From Novosphingobium sp. (lineage in GTDB: Bacteria > Pseudomonadota > Alphaproteobacteria > Sphingomonadales > Sphingomonadaceae), in contig JACKKY010000002.1 of the NCBI GenBank assembly GCA_024236175.1, forward strand, positions 372,001 through 436,000: a DNA stretch of 64,000 nt, written 5' to 3'. The notes below the pieces were generated by a model that saw only the letters and a program-made list of their open reading frames with translations, searched no databases and was not told the origin of the DNA. A program made the translations under genes and the position numbers. Shown here one piece after another: positions 8,467 to 17,222 of the stretch. The first letter of the stretch is position 1, and every line of letters begins with the position of its first letter.

Positions 8467-10413
8467 ATGCTTGAAGCCATTCGGAAATCACTCAGGTCGA
8501 AAATCGGTGCCGGCATCGCCATCGCGGTGCTCGTACTCATCGCTCTTGCCTTCGCGAGCGGCGACGTAGCCACGACAGGCGGGTTCGGCGGCATTGCCGG
8601 CGGCGACCGCGTGGCCACGGTCGGCGACGAGCGGATCGACACTTCGGCATTGGGCCAGGCGGCAAGCTCGGCCCTCGAACGGGTCAAGCAGAACGACCCG
8701 CGCATGACTATGAAGGTCTTCCTAGCTTCGAACGGACTCGAGCGGGTGCTCGAAGACATGATCGACAGAACTGCCGTCGCGGTGTTCGGCAAGCAGAACG
8801 GACTTGTTGCAAGCGACCGGCTGGTGGACAGCGAAATCACGCAGATAGCCGCCTTCAAGGGCGCCGACGGCAAGTTCAGCGAAGACATCTTCCGGCAGGC
8901 GATCCAGCAGCAGGGCATCAGCGAGAAGCTGGTGCGCGACGATCTCACACAGGGACTGGTCAGCAAGCAGGTCCTGCTGCCGGCCGCATTCGGCTCGGTC
9001 GTTCCGCGCGAACTGGCGAAGCGCTACGCCGCGCTGCTGCGGGACCGCCGCAGCGGAGCGATGGCAGTCCTTCCCGCCGCCCTCTTCGCTCCCGAGAAAG
9101 CACCGACCGATGCGGAACTGGCCGCCTATTACAAAGCGAACCAGGACAATTTCATCCGGCCCGAGCGTCGCGTTGTCCGGTATGCCAGCTTCGGCGACGA
9201 AGCGCTGAAGGACGTTCCCGATCCCACCGACGCCGAGATCGCTTTCCGCTACGATCAAGACAAGGATCAGTACGCGGCGCTCGAGACCCGCACCGTCACC
9301 CAGATCATCGCTCCCACCGAAGCGGCGGCAAAGGCGATCATTGCCGAAGTCAACGGCGGCAAAAGCCTGGAAGATGCCGCCAAGGCAAAGGGACTGGCGA
9401 CGGCCAAGCTAGATTCACTCGGCCGCGACGCTCTCACCAAGCAATTCTCGCAGGCGGTTGCCGATGCCGCCTATGCGACCGGCAGGGGCAAGCTCGCCGC
9501 GCCGGCCCGCAGCGGGCTCGGCTGGCACGTCATGCGCGTCGAGGAAATCAATTCACGGCCGGCGCGCACGCTCGACCAGGTTCGCGGCGAAATCGCCGAA
9601 CGCATCGCCACCGAGAAGAAGCGCGTCGCCCTGAGCGAACTCCTCAGCAGGATCGAAGACCAGTTCGACGAGGGCGGCAGCCTGGCGGAAGCGGCCAAGG
9701 AACTGGGCGTGACGCTGGAGCAGACGCCCGCCATCACGGCCGACGGACAGGTCTACGAAAATCCGCGCGAGAAGGCGCCCGAGGTGCTCGCTCGGGTCCT
9801 GGAAACCGCCTTCGCGATGGATCAGGAGGAGCCCCAGATCGCCGAAGTAGAGCCGGGCAAGACCTTCGTGGTGTTCGACGTCACCGACATCGAGCCCTCG
9901 GCCGCGGCGCCGCTCAAGGAGATCAGCGACGACGTCAAGGCCTCCTATATGATGGACAACGGCTTCGCCGCTGCCCGCAAGGCCGCCGAGAAGGTCCAGG
10001 GGCAGGTCCGCAAGGGAGAGGAACTCGGCAAGGCGCTCGCCTCGCTCGGAAAGCGCCTGCCACCGGTCCAGAACCTCAATATGACCCGCGAGGAAATGGC
10101 GCGCATGCAGATGGAGGCACAGCGGCAGGTTCCGCCGCCCCTCGCCCTGTTCTTCAGCATGGCCGAAGGAACGGTCAAGCTTCTGGCCGCGCCGCGCGAC
10201 ACCGGCTGGTTCATCGTACACCTCAAGGACATCGTGCCCGGCGAGGTGAAGGATGACGACAAGATCCTCGACACCGCCGAGCGGGAACTGGGCGGCGTGG
10301 TCGGCAACGAATATGTCGCCTCCATGCGCCGGGCGATCCGTGCCGAGGTCGGCATCGAACGCAACGAAACGGCGATCAAGGCCGTCGCGACCCAACTCAG
10401 CGGCGGCAATTGA
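8467..10413 (+). CDS. ppiD: Membrane-anchored periplasmic peptidyl-prolyl isomerase (PpiD/SurA type)
   Basis: A 648-residue protein with a cytoplasmic stub, one membrane anchor at about residues 14-31 and a long periplasmic part. A SurA-N-like helical region (about 50-200) precedes a parvulin-like domain (ETRTVTQIIAPTEAAAKAI to GLGWHVMRVEEI). PpiD acts as a chaperone for newly exported outer-membrane proteins near the SecYEG exit. I start at the ATG at 8467, which gives the usual short N-terminus MLEAIRKS; the ribosome site is weak. Its stop overlaps or touches the trpE start, so the trp genes are probably co-transcribed with it. Confidence 0.88.
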   Translation: MLEAIRKSLRSKIGAGIAIAVLVLIALAFASGDVATTGGFGGIAGGDRVATVGDERIDTSALGQAASSALERVKQNDPRMTMKVFLASNGLERVLEDMIDRTAVAVFGKQNGLVASDRLVDSEITQIAAFKGADGKFSEDIFRQAIQQQGISEKLVRDDLTQGLVSKQVLLPAAFGSVVPRELAKRYAALLRDRRSGAMAVLPAALFAPEKAPTDAELAAYYKANQDNFIRPERRVVRYASFGDEALKDVPDPTDAEIAFRYDQDKDQYAALETRTVTQIIAPTEAAAKAIIAEVNGGKSLEDAAKAKGLATAKLDSLGRDALTKQFSQAVADAAYATGRGKLAAPARSGLGWHVMRVEEINSRPARTLDQVRGEIAERIATEKKRVALSELLSRIEDQFDEGGSLAEAAKELGVTLEQTPAITADGQVYENPREKAPEVLARVLETAFAMDQEEPQIAEVEPGKTFVVFDVTDIEPSAAAPLKEISDDVKASYMMDNGFAAARKAAEKVQGQVRKGEELGKALASLGKRLPPVQNLNMTREEMARMQMEAQRQVPPPLALFFSMAEGTVKLLAAPRDTGWFIVHLKDIVPGEVKDDDKILDTAERELGGVVGNEYVASMRRAIRAEVGIERNETAIKAVATQLSGGN

Positions 10414-10418
10414 CCGCC

Positions 10419-11936
10419 ATGGCGGGACTGCAGGTCGAGAATTGCGATGCCGCGGCTGAAGCTCTTGCCCAGGGCAGGCCCGCGCTCGTCTGGCGCCGGC
10501 TGATCGCAGACACGCAGACACCGGTGGGTGCTGCCGTCAAGCTGATCGAACCTGGCCGCGGAGATTTCCTGCTGGAATCGGTCGAAGGCGGAGAAGTGCG
10601 CGGTCGCTACAGCCTGCTCGGCCTCGATCCGGACCTGCTGTTCCGGGCGACCGGCAAGCGGTGCGAAATCAATGCCACCTGGAGGACCGATCGGGACGCG
10701 TTCGCGCCGCTGGAGCAAGACAGCCTCACCGAACTGCGCAAGCTGGTAGAGGCTTGCCGCATCGACGTGCCGCCGCAGCTTCCCCCGACTCTCGCGTGCC
10801 TCGTCGGCTATTTCGGCTACGAGACGATCGGTCTTGTCGAGAAACTGCCCCGGGCGCCTGAAAATTCCCTCGGTCTGCCCGACATGCTGTTCGTGCGGCC
10901 GACACTGATCCTCGTGTTCGACAGCCTCGGCGACGAGCTTTTCTGCGTGGCGCCGGTCTGGCCGTCCGATGCGGAACCCGTGCGCGCTCTCGAAGCGGCC
11001 CAAGACCATATCGACGACGCGTTGCGCCGCCTCGGCGACCCGGTGCCGGTGGAATCCGCGAATGCGTCTCTGCCCGAACCAGAGCTTGCGCCGACCATGC
11101 CGGCATCGGATTACCGGGACATGGTGCTGCGCGCCAAGGACTACATCGAAGCGGGCGACATCTTCCAGGTGGTGCTGGCACAGCGCTTCACCTGCCCGTT
11201 CCCGCTGCCCCCGCTGATGCTCTACCGGGCCCTGCGGCGCGTGAATCCGTCGCCTTTCCTCTATTTCCTCGATCTGCCGGGTTTTGCCCTGACCGGTTCG
11301 AGCCCGGAAATACTCGTCCGCGTCCGCGACGGCGAAGTCACGATCCGCCCGATCGCGGGGACCCGTCCGCGCGGCAAGACGCCCGAGGAAGACAAGGCCA
11401 ACGAAGAGAGCCTTCTGGCCGACCCCAAGGAACGCGCCGAGCATCTGATGCTTCTGGATCTCGGGCGCAACGATGTGGGCCGGGTCGCGGCCGCCAATTC
11501 GGTCCGCGTCACCGAAAGTTATACGATCGAGCGCTACAGCCACGTGATGCACATCGTCTCCAATGTCGAAGGGCGGCTCGATACCGACAAGCACGATGCC
11601 ATCGACGCGGTGTTCGCGGGGTTCCCCGCCGGGACCGTCAGCGGCGCTCCCAAGGTGCGAGCCTGCGAGATCATCGCCGAACTGGAGCCCGAAACGCGCG
11701 GGGCCTACGCGGGCGGCGTCGGCTACTTCGCGCCGGACGGTTCGGTCGACAGCTGCATCGTGTTGCGCACCGCGGTCGTGAAGGATGGCGTCATGCATGT
11801 TCAGGCCGGCGCCGGCATCGTCGCCGACTCCGATCCCGACTACGAGCAGCGCGAATGCGAGGCCAAGGCAGGAGCGCTGATCGCAGCGGCCAAGGAAGCC
11901 GTGAGGGTGGCGAGCGACGCGGGTTTCGGGCAATAG
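10419..11936 (+). CDS. trpE: Anthranilate synthase component I
   Basis: A 505-residue chorismate-utilising enzyme that makes anthranilate with ammonia from TrpG, the first step of tryptophan synthesis. The N-terminal LLES motif (residues 51-54) is the tryptophan feedback site known from enterobacterial TrpE. The catalytic half carries SSPEILVRV, IAGTRPRGKT, LMLLDLGRNDVGRV and the C-terminal AGAGIVADSDP block. An in-frame TTG at 10410 would overlap the ppiD stop as TTGA; I prefer the ATG at 10419. It is followed after seven bases by trpG. Confidence 0.96.
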   Translation: MAGLQVENCDAAAEALAQGRPALVWRRLIADTQTPVGAAVKLIEPGRGDFLLESVEGGEVRGRYSLLGLDPDLLFRATGKRCEINATWRTDRDAFAPLEQDSLTELRKLVEACRIDVPPQLPPTLACLVGYFGYETIGLVEKLPRAPENSLGLPDMLFVRPTLILVFDSLGDELFCVAPVWPSDAEPVRALEAAQDHIDDALRRLGDPVPVESANASLPEPELAPTMPASDYRDMVLRAKDYIEAGDIFQVVLAQRFTCPFPLPPLMLYRALRRVNPSPFLYFLDLPGFALTGSSPEILVRVRDGEVTIRPIAGTRPRGKTPEEDKANEESLLADPKERAEHLMLLDLGRNDVGRVAAANSVRVTESYTIERYSHVMHIVSNVEGRLDTDKHDAIDAVFAGFPAGTVSGAPKVRACEIIAELEPETRGAYAGGVGYFAPDGSVDSCIVLRTAVVKDGVMHVQAGAGIVADSDPDYEQRECEAKAGALIAAAKEAVRVASDAGFGQ

Positions 11937-11943
11937 GTGCCGC

Positions 11944-12528
11944 ATGATCCTTGTCATCGACAATTACGACAGCTTCACCTGGAACCTGGTCCACTACCTG
12001 ATGGAACTCGGCGCCGAAGTCGATGTGGTGCGCAACGACGCGCTTTCGGCCGGACAGGCGATTTCCACGGGCGCATCCGGCTTTCTCATTTCGCCCGGCC
12101 CCTGCACGCCCGATGATGCGGGAATCAGCCTCGATCTCGTCGGCGCCTGCGCGGATGCCGACAAGCCGCTGCTGGGCGTATGCCTGGGACACCAGTCGAT
12201 CGGCCAGTTCTTCGGCGGCAAGGTCCTGCGTGGCGGACTTATGCACGGCAAGACCTCGCCCGTCACCCACGACGGCAGCGGCCTGTTCAAGGGCATACCC
12301 TCGCCCTTCATCGCGACGCGCTATCACTCGCTCGTCGTCGAGGACACGCCGGACTGCCTGATCGTCAACGCCACATCGGATGACGCCCATGTCATGGGTT
12401 TTCGCCACGAAAGCCTGCCGATCCACGGCGTCCAGTTCCATCCGGAGAGCATCGCGACCGAGCATGGCCACGACCTGCTCGCCAATTTCATGGAATTGTG
12501 CGGGCTCAAGCCCCGCTTGCCGGCATGA
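11944..12528 (+). CDS. trpG: Anthranilate synthase component II (glutamine amidotransferase)
   Basis: A 194-residue class I glutaminase that supplies ammonia to TrpE. The triad is visible as Cys80 (LGVCLGHQSIG) and His166/Glu168 (GVQFHPESI). The protein begins MILVIDNYDSFTWNLVHYL as in the family. It could also serve p-aminobenzoate synthesis, because PabA and TrpG are often shared. Its stop overlaps the trpD start as ATGA. Confidence 0.96.
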   Translation: MILVIDNYDSFTWNLVHYLMELGAEVDVVRNDALSAGQAISTGASGFLISPGPCTPDDAGISLDLVGACADADKPLLGVCLGHQSIGQFFGGKVLRGGLMHGKTSPVTHDGSGLFKGIPSPFIATRYHSLVVEDTPDCLIVNATSDDAHVMGFRHESLPIHGVQFHPESIATEHGHDLLANFMELCGLKPRLPA

Positions 12529-13490
12529 GCGCGACGGTGCGGGAAACCAAGGCCCTGTTCGGCCGTATGCTCGATGGCGAGATGGCCGATGCCGAGATCG
12601 CCGACATTCTTGTGTCCCTCGCCGACAAGGGTGAGACGGCAGAGGAGATCGCCGGCGCGGTGAAAGCGATGCGGGCGCGGATGAAGCCGATCAAGGCCCC
12701 TGCGAACGCGATCGACGTGTGCGGCACGGGCGGCGACGGACAGCACAGCCTCAATGTGTCGACGGCGGTCGCGATCGTCGTCGCGGCTTGCGGAGTTCCG
12801 GTCGCCAAGCACGGCAACCGCGCCGCATCCAGCAAGGCGGGTGGCGCGGATACGCTGGAAGCGCTCGGGCTCGATCTCGATCGGGCCAGCGTGATGGCCG
12901 AAGAGACATTGGCGGACATGGGCATCGCCTTCCTGTTCGCGCAGGCTCATCACCCGGCGATGAAGCACGTCATGCCAATCCGGAAGAGCCTCGGCCGGCG
13001 AACGATTTTCAACCTTATCGGACCTCTCGCCAATCCGGCGAATGTGACGCGGCAGCTTGTCGGCGTCGCCAGCCCCGGCCTCGTCTCCCTCTATCGCGAC
13101 GCCATGGCCCTTTTGGGCACTGACGCCGCGCTGGTGGTCTCGGGCGAGGAAGGACTGGACGAACTCTCCATTGCCGGGCCGAGCCGCCTCGCCGCGATCA
13201 ACATCGCCAACATCGGAGACAGCGTGACGCCGGAGGAAGCCGGGCTCACCTCAAGGCCGATAGAAGAGCTTCGCGGCGGCGATGCGGCATTCAATGCAGC
13301 CGCGCTCCGGCGACTGTTACTAGGCGAGGAAGGTGCCTATCGCGACGCGGTGCTGCTGAACAGCGCGGGCGCGCTGATTGTCGCCGGAGAGGCCGCAGAC
13401 TGGCGCGACGGCGTGGAGGAAGCGGCCGAGATCCTGGACCGCGGACTCGCCAAGGCATTGCTCGACTGCTGGATCGACTTTGTGAAATGA
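12525..13490 (+). CDS. trpD: Anthranilate phosphoribosyltransferase
   Basis: A 321-residue enzyme that joins anthranilate to phosphoribosyl pyrophosphate. The PRPP-binding glycine loop CGTGGDGQHSLNVSTAVA and the following KHGNRAASSKAGGADTLEALG are complete, as is HHPAMKHVMPIRKSLG. The ATG at 12525 overlaps the trpG stop (ATGA), which fixes the start. The stop in turn overlaps the trpC start. Confidence 0.97.
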   Translation: MSATVRETKALFGRMLDGEMADAEIADILVSLADKGETAEEIAGAVKAMRARMKPIKAPANAIDVCGTGGDGQHSLNVSTAVAIVVAACGVPVAKHGNRAASSKAGGADTLEALGLDLDRASVMAEETLADMGIAFLFAQAHHPAMKHVMPIRKSLGRRTIFNLIGPLANPANVTRQLVGVASPGLVSLYRDAMALLGTDAALVVSGEEGLDELSIAGPSRLAAINIANIGDSVTPEEAGLTSRPIEELRGGDAAFNAAALRRLLLGEEGAYRDAVLLNSAGALIVAGEAADWRDGVEEAAEILDRGLAKALLDCWIDFVK

Positions 13491-14275
13491 GCGACAAGCT
13501 TGCCGAGATCTGCGAGAACAAGCGGCAGGAAGTCGCGCTGCGCCGCGCGGAACGCTCGGTCGCGGCGCTGGATCACGATGCGGCCGGCCAGTCCCCGCCC
13601 CGCGGATTTCGCGCGGCGCTCGAAGCGAAAGCCGCTTCAGGCTTCGGCCTGATCGCGGAGATCAAGAAGGCTTCGCCATCCAAGGGACTCATTCGCGAGG
13701 ATTTTCGCCCGGCAGACCACGCCCGGGCCTATGAGGCCGGGGGCGCCGCCTGTCTTTCCGTGCTGACCGACGCACCATATTTCCAGGGGCACGAGGATTT
13801 CCTGGTCGAGGCCCGGGCAGCGTGCTCGCTTCCAGTGCTGCGCAAGGATTTCATGGTCGATCCTTGGCAGGTCGCCGAAGCTCGGGCGATCGGAGCCGAC
13901 GCCATTCTCATCATCGTTGCCGCGCTCGAAAACGCCCAGATGGCCGAGATCGAAGCGGCAGCGCTGGAGCGCGGCATGGATGTGCTCGTCGAGGTCCACA
14001 ACGAAGCCGAAATGGAGCGCGCGGCGCTGCTGGAATCCCGGCTGATCGGCGTCAACAACCGCGACCTCAAGCGCTTCGTCACCGATATCGGGGTCACCGA
14101 GCGCCTCGCTCCCCTTGCACCCCAAGGAACGCTGCTGGTGAGCGAAAGCGGCATCGATGGCCATGCCGATCTCGTCCGCCTTGCGAAATGCGGCGCGCGC
14201 TGCTTCCTTGTCGGCGAGAGCCTCATGCGGCAGGCCGATGTCGAAGCGGCAACAAGGGCATTGCTGGCAGGTTGA
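13487..14275 (+). CDS. trpC: Indole-3-glycerol phosphate synthase
   Basis: A 262-residue TIM-barrel that closes the indole ring. Family blocks include LIAEIKKASPSKGLIREDF, LSVLTDAPYFQGHEDFL, LPVLRKDFMVDPWQV, LIGVNNRDLKRF and VSESGI. It is a stand-alone TrpC, without a fused TrpF. It ends the ppiD-trpEGDC unit; trpF, trpB and trpA are not in the window. The start overlaps the trpD stop as ATGA. Confidence 0.97.
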   Translation: MSDKLAEICENKRQEVALRRAERSVAALDHDAAGQSPPRGFRAALEAKAASGFGLIAEIKKASPSKGLIREDFRPADHARAYEAGGAACLSVLTDAPYFQGHEDFLVEARAACSLPVLRKDFMVDPWQVAEARAIGADAILIIVAALENAQMAEIEAAALERGMDVLVEVHNEAEMERAALLESRLIGVNNRDLKRFVTDIGVTERLAPLAPQGTLLVSESGIDGHADLVRLAKCGARCFLVGESLMRQADVEAATRALLAG

Positions 14276-14285
14276 CCGCCTTACG

Positions 14286-14336
14286 TTGACAGACTGTCGG
14301 CGGCGTCCCGATAGTGCTCCTGTCAACCGCCGACAG
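14286..14336 (+). promoter_or_regulatory. Promoter with overlapping palindromic operators before the LLM oxidoreductase gene
   Basis: TTGACA (14286-14291) and GATAGT (14310-14315) with an 18-base spacer resemble a sigma-70 promoter. The dyad GACAG-A-CTGTC (14288-14298) covers the -35 box, and CTGTC-N7-GACAG (14320-14336) lies just past the likely start point, running into the AGGAAA ribosome site. In addition CTGTCGGCGG (14294-14303) is an exact complement of CCGCCGACAG (14327-14336). This looks like a repressor-controlled promoter; the regulator is not identified. Confidence 0.55.
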
Positions 14337-14343
14337 GAAATCC

Positions 14344-15411
14344 ATGGATTTCGGAATCGTCCTGCCAACCCGTGCCGATTCCTGGGCCGTCGCGCAGCGC
14401 GCCGAAACGCTGGGTGTCAGCCACGCCTGGTTCTACGATACCGCCCTGCTCAACGCCGAAATCTTCGTGGCGATGGGCGCGGCGGCGGTGAAGACCAGCA
14501 GCATCATCCTCGCCACCGGCGTGCTGACGCCATCGAACCGCCTCGCGCCGGTCGCCGCAAGCGGCCTAGCTGCGCTCAACCAGCTGGCTCCCGGCAGGGT
14601 AGCCTTCGGGGCGGGTACCGGCTTCACCGGCCGGCGCACGCTCGGCCAGGGGCCGATGACGCTCGCAGCGCTCGAGACCTACGTACGGCAGGTGGAAGCG
14701 CTGTTGCGCGGGGAGCGGATCGATTTTGTCCTCGAAGGACAATCCGCGCGGACCGGCTTTCTCGACCCCAGCCCGCCGATCATGAACATTTCCGATCCGA
14801 TACCGACACACATCTCCGCGTTCGGTCCCAAGGGACGTAAGCTGACTGCGCGACTGGGTGCCGGCTGGCTGGGAAGCGTCGGAACTCCCGCAAGCGAAGC
14901 AGAGGCCATCGCCGCCATGCACGCAGCGTGGCGGGACGAAGGCCACGACCCCACCACCATGCACGCCACCCTGGTAGGCAGCGGCTCGGTTCTTGATGAC
15001 GATGAACCGGCCGACAGCGTGAGAGCCCGGGCCGAAGCGGGCCCGCTCGCCGCAGTGGCGTTTCACGAACTGGTCGAACGCTACGATTCCCTGAACGGAG
15101 CCGACGCGGCCGACCATTTTCCTTTCAAGGAGCAGCTCGCCGCCTACCGCAAGGTTTATAAGGCCTATCGGCCCGCCGACGAACGCCATCTGGCAAACCA
15201 CAAGGGACACATGATGGCCCTGCGGCCCGAGGAGACGCATATCGACGGCGCCGTGATCCGGGGCATGACTCTCACCGGCACGAGGCGGGAGCTGGCCGAG
15301 CGGCTGAGAGGCATCCGCGATTCCGGCTACGACCAGCTCGCGATCAGCCTGCCGCCGGGGCACGAGGACACGATGCTTGAGCGCTGGTCGGAGGTGTTTG
15401 CGGCACTCTGA
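14344..15411 (+). CDS. Luciferase-like monooxygenase family (LLM) flavin-dependent oxidoreductase
   Basis: A 355-residue TIM-barrel protein of the bacterial luciferase/F420-dependent reductase superfamily. Typical blocks are MDFGIVLPTRADSWAVAQ, the SIILATGVLTPSNR strand, LAPGRVAFGAGTGFTGRRT and the C-terminal GYDQLAISLPPG. Such enzymes use FMN or F420 with reduced flavin; the substrate is not predictable. The ATG at 14344 has AGGAAA at a good distance. It has its own candidate promoter, so it need not belong to the trp operon, and it precedes moaC by about 40 bases. Confidence 0.85.
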   Translation: MDFGIVLPTRADSWAVAQRAETLGVSHAWFYDTALLNAEIFVAMGAAAVKTSSIILATGVLTPSNRLAPVAASGLAALNQLAPGRVAFGAGTGFTGRRTLGQGPMTLAALETYVRQVEALLRGERIDFVLEGQSARTGFLDPSPPIMNISDPIPTHISAFGPKGRKLTARLGAGWLGSVGTPASEAEAIAAMHAAWRDEGHDPTTMHATLVGSGSVLDDDEPADSVRARAEAGPLAAVAFHELVERYDSLNGADAADHFPFKEQLAAYRKVYKAYRPADERHLANHKGHMMALRPEETHIDGAVIRGMTLTGTRRELAERLRGIRDSGYDQLAISLPPGHEDTMLERWSEVFAAL

Positions 15412-15450
15412 GCTTGCCTTGGCAGGTCGTTCAGATAGGAGGATGGCCAC

Positions 15451-15936
15451 ATGAACAAGCTCACTCACCTCGACGAGCAGGGCAACGCCCGGATGGTCGA
15501 TGTCGGCGGCAAGGCCGAAACGCACCGCGTCGCTATCGCCTCCGGCCGAATTCGGATGTCTGCCGAAGCGCTTTCCGCAATCCGGGATGGTAATGCTCCC
15601 AAGGGAGATGTACTCGGCGCAGCGCGCATCGCCGGCATCATGGCCGCCAAGAAGACCGCCGAGCTGATCCCCCTGTGTCACCCGCTCGCTCTCGACGCAG
15701 TTACGGTCGATTTCACTATCGAGGATGACGCCGTGTGTGCCACCGCCACGGCTTCCCTTACTGGCCGAACCGGAGTCGAAATGGAAGCGATGACAGCTAC
15801 TTCTGTCGCACTCCTCACAATCTACGACATGGCCAAGGCGCTCGACAAGGGCATGGTTATCGGCGAGGTTCGCCTGATCGAGAAGCGCGGCGGCAAGTCG
15901 GGGACGTGGCTGGCGCACGAGGCCAAAGGCGCATGA
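15451..15936 (+). CDS. moaC: Cyclic pyranopterin monophosphate synthase accessory protein
   Basis: A 161-residue enzyme for the first steps of molybdenum cofactor synthesis, acting with MoaA to make cyclic pyranopterin monophosphate. Conserved elements are LTHLDEQGNARMVDVGGK, MAAKKTAELIPLCHPL, TGVEMEAMTATSVALLT and IYDMAKALDKGM. A GGAGG-like site (ATAGGAGGAT) lies upstream. Its stop overlaps the moeA start. Confidence 0.97.
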   Translation: MNKLTHLDEQGNARMVDVGGKAETHRVAIASGRIRMSAEALSAIRDGNAPKGDVLGAARIAGIMAAKKTAELIPLCHPLALDAVTVDFTIEDDAVCATATASLTGRTGVEMEAMTATSVALLTIYDMAKALDKGMVIGEVRLIEKRGGKSGTWLAHEAKGA

Positions 15937-17138
15937 AAAAGCCGCCGCTGCCGCTCGAAGAAGCCCAGGCACGCCTTCTGTCGCTTGCGGAACCGCTTCC
16001 CGTCGAATGGGCCGATATCCCGGATGCATTAGGCCGCTATCTTGCCGAACCGCTGACAGCACGCCGAACCCAGCCCCCGGCGGATCTTTCCGCCATGGAC
16101 GGCTATGCGGTCGTCCCGAGCGATATGGCGGGGCCATGGCGGGTGATCGGCGAGAGCGCGGCGGGGCATCCTTTCGAAGGAACGGTCTCCGGTGCCGAAG
16201 CCGTTCGCATCGCCACGGGGGCAGTGATGCCGGCCGGTGCAGACGCGGTGATCCTTCAGGAGGACCTGCAACGCGAAGGCGACCGTATCGAACTGACAGG
16301 CGAACCCCCTTCCCCGCCCGGCAAGCATATCCGCAGGCGCGGCATGGATTTCACCGACGGTGCCGAAATCATGCCTGCGGGAACACGGATCGGCCCCGCC
16401 CAGGCGGCACTCGCGATTTCCGCAGGCCACAAGCAGCTGCCGCTGCGCCGCAAGCCGCGCCTCGTGGTGATAGACAGCGGCGATGAACTCTCCGCCGATT
16501 GCGAAGCCTGCGCCCCGCACCAGATTCCGGCCAGCAACGGGGTGATGCTGGCCTCGCTCGCAGCCAGCGTACCCGCGGAAATCGGCCGGTTGGGCCCGGT
16601 CGCCGACAACATGGACGCGCTTGCCGCTGTCCTGAAACAGGCGGAAAACGCCGATGTCATCGTTACAAGCGGAGGCGCGTCGGTCGGCGATCACGACCTG
16701 ATCCGCCCTGCCCTCGAAGCCTGGGGCGCCGAGATCGATTTCTGGCGCGTCGCGATAAAGCCGGGCAAGCCGATCCTTGTGGCGCGGCGCGGCAGGCAGC
16801 TGATACTCGGCCTGCCCGGCAATCCGGTCTCCAGCCATGTCACAGCTTTCCTGTTCCTGCTCCCCGTGCTGCGCGCGTTGCTCGGCGCTGCCGAGCCGTT
16901 GCCGTCCCGGATCGTCACCAGGCTTGCAGAACCGCTCAAACCCGGAGGATCTCGCCGCGAATTCCTGCGTGCATACTGGAACGGCAGCACCATCGCGCCG
17001 CAAATGGTCCAGGACAGCGGCGCGCTTGCCGCCCTCGCCGCCAGCAACGCCCTGATCGACAGGAATGCCGGCGCCCCGGAAGGCCATGCAGGCGACGAGG
17101 TTACCGCCTTTCTCCTAGAGAACGGCGGAACCGCTTGA
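15933..17138 (+). CDS. moeA: Molybdopterin molybdotransferase
   Basis: A 401-residue MoeA, which inserts molybdate into adenylylated molybdopterin. Visible blocks are DLSAMDGYAV, IATGAVMPAGADAVILQED, IRRRGMDF, VVIDSGDEL, VIVTSGGASVGDHD and ILGLPGNPVSSHVTAF. The ATG overlaps the moaC stop as ATGA, so a longer upstream frame inside moaC is not used. moaA and mogA/moaB are not in the window. Confidence 0.96.
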   Translation: MKKPPLPLEEAQARLLSLAEPLPVEWADIPDALGRYLAEPLTARRTQPPADLSAMDGYAVVPSDMAGPWRVIGESAAGHPFEGTVSGAEAVRIATGAVMPAGADAVILQEDLQREGDRIELTGEPPSPPGKHIRRRGMDFTDGAEIMPAGTRIGPAQAALAISAGHKQLPLRRKPRLVVIDSGDELSADCEACAPHQIPASNGVMLASLAASVPAEIGRLGPVADNMDALAAVLKQAENADVIVTSGGASVGDHDLIRPALEAWGAEIDFWRVAIKPGKPILVARRGRQLILGLPGNPVSSHVTAFLFLLPVLRALLGAAEPLPSRIVTRLAEPLKPGGSRREFLRAYWNGSTIAPQMVQDSGALAALAASNALIDRNAGAPEGHAGDEVTAFLLENGGTA

Positions 17139-17162
17139 CGGAACACGAATCGTTTCTTAATT

Positions 17163-17177
17163 GTTCCACATTCGTTC
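17163..17177 (+). promoter_or_regulatory. SOS (LexA) box upstream of lexA
   Basis: GTTC (17163-17166), seven bases, GTTC (17174-17177) matches the alphaproteobacterial LexA operator GTTC-N7-GTTC exactly. It lies 45 bases before the lexA start and so fits autoregulation. A further GTTC at 17184-17187 follows at a spacing of six, which may extend the site. Confidence 0.8.
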
Positions 17178-17222
17178 CCAAACGTTCTCTTTTCAGACGT
17201 TCCGCAAGGGAGAGTGGCGACA

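Noticed and set aside
9945..11963. A 672-codon reverse open frame opposite ppiD and trpE
   Set aside because: Both forward genes are complete and recognisable; the reverse translation shows no domain and has no ribosome site.
14286..14336. H-type RNA pseudoknot (TTGACAG/CTGTCAA with CTGTCGGCGG/CCGCCGACAG)
   Set aside because: The two helices interleave, but the connecting loops would be one and zero bases long and cannot span the stems, so both cannot form at once. DNA operators or alternative hairpins are more likely.
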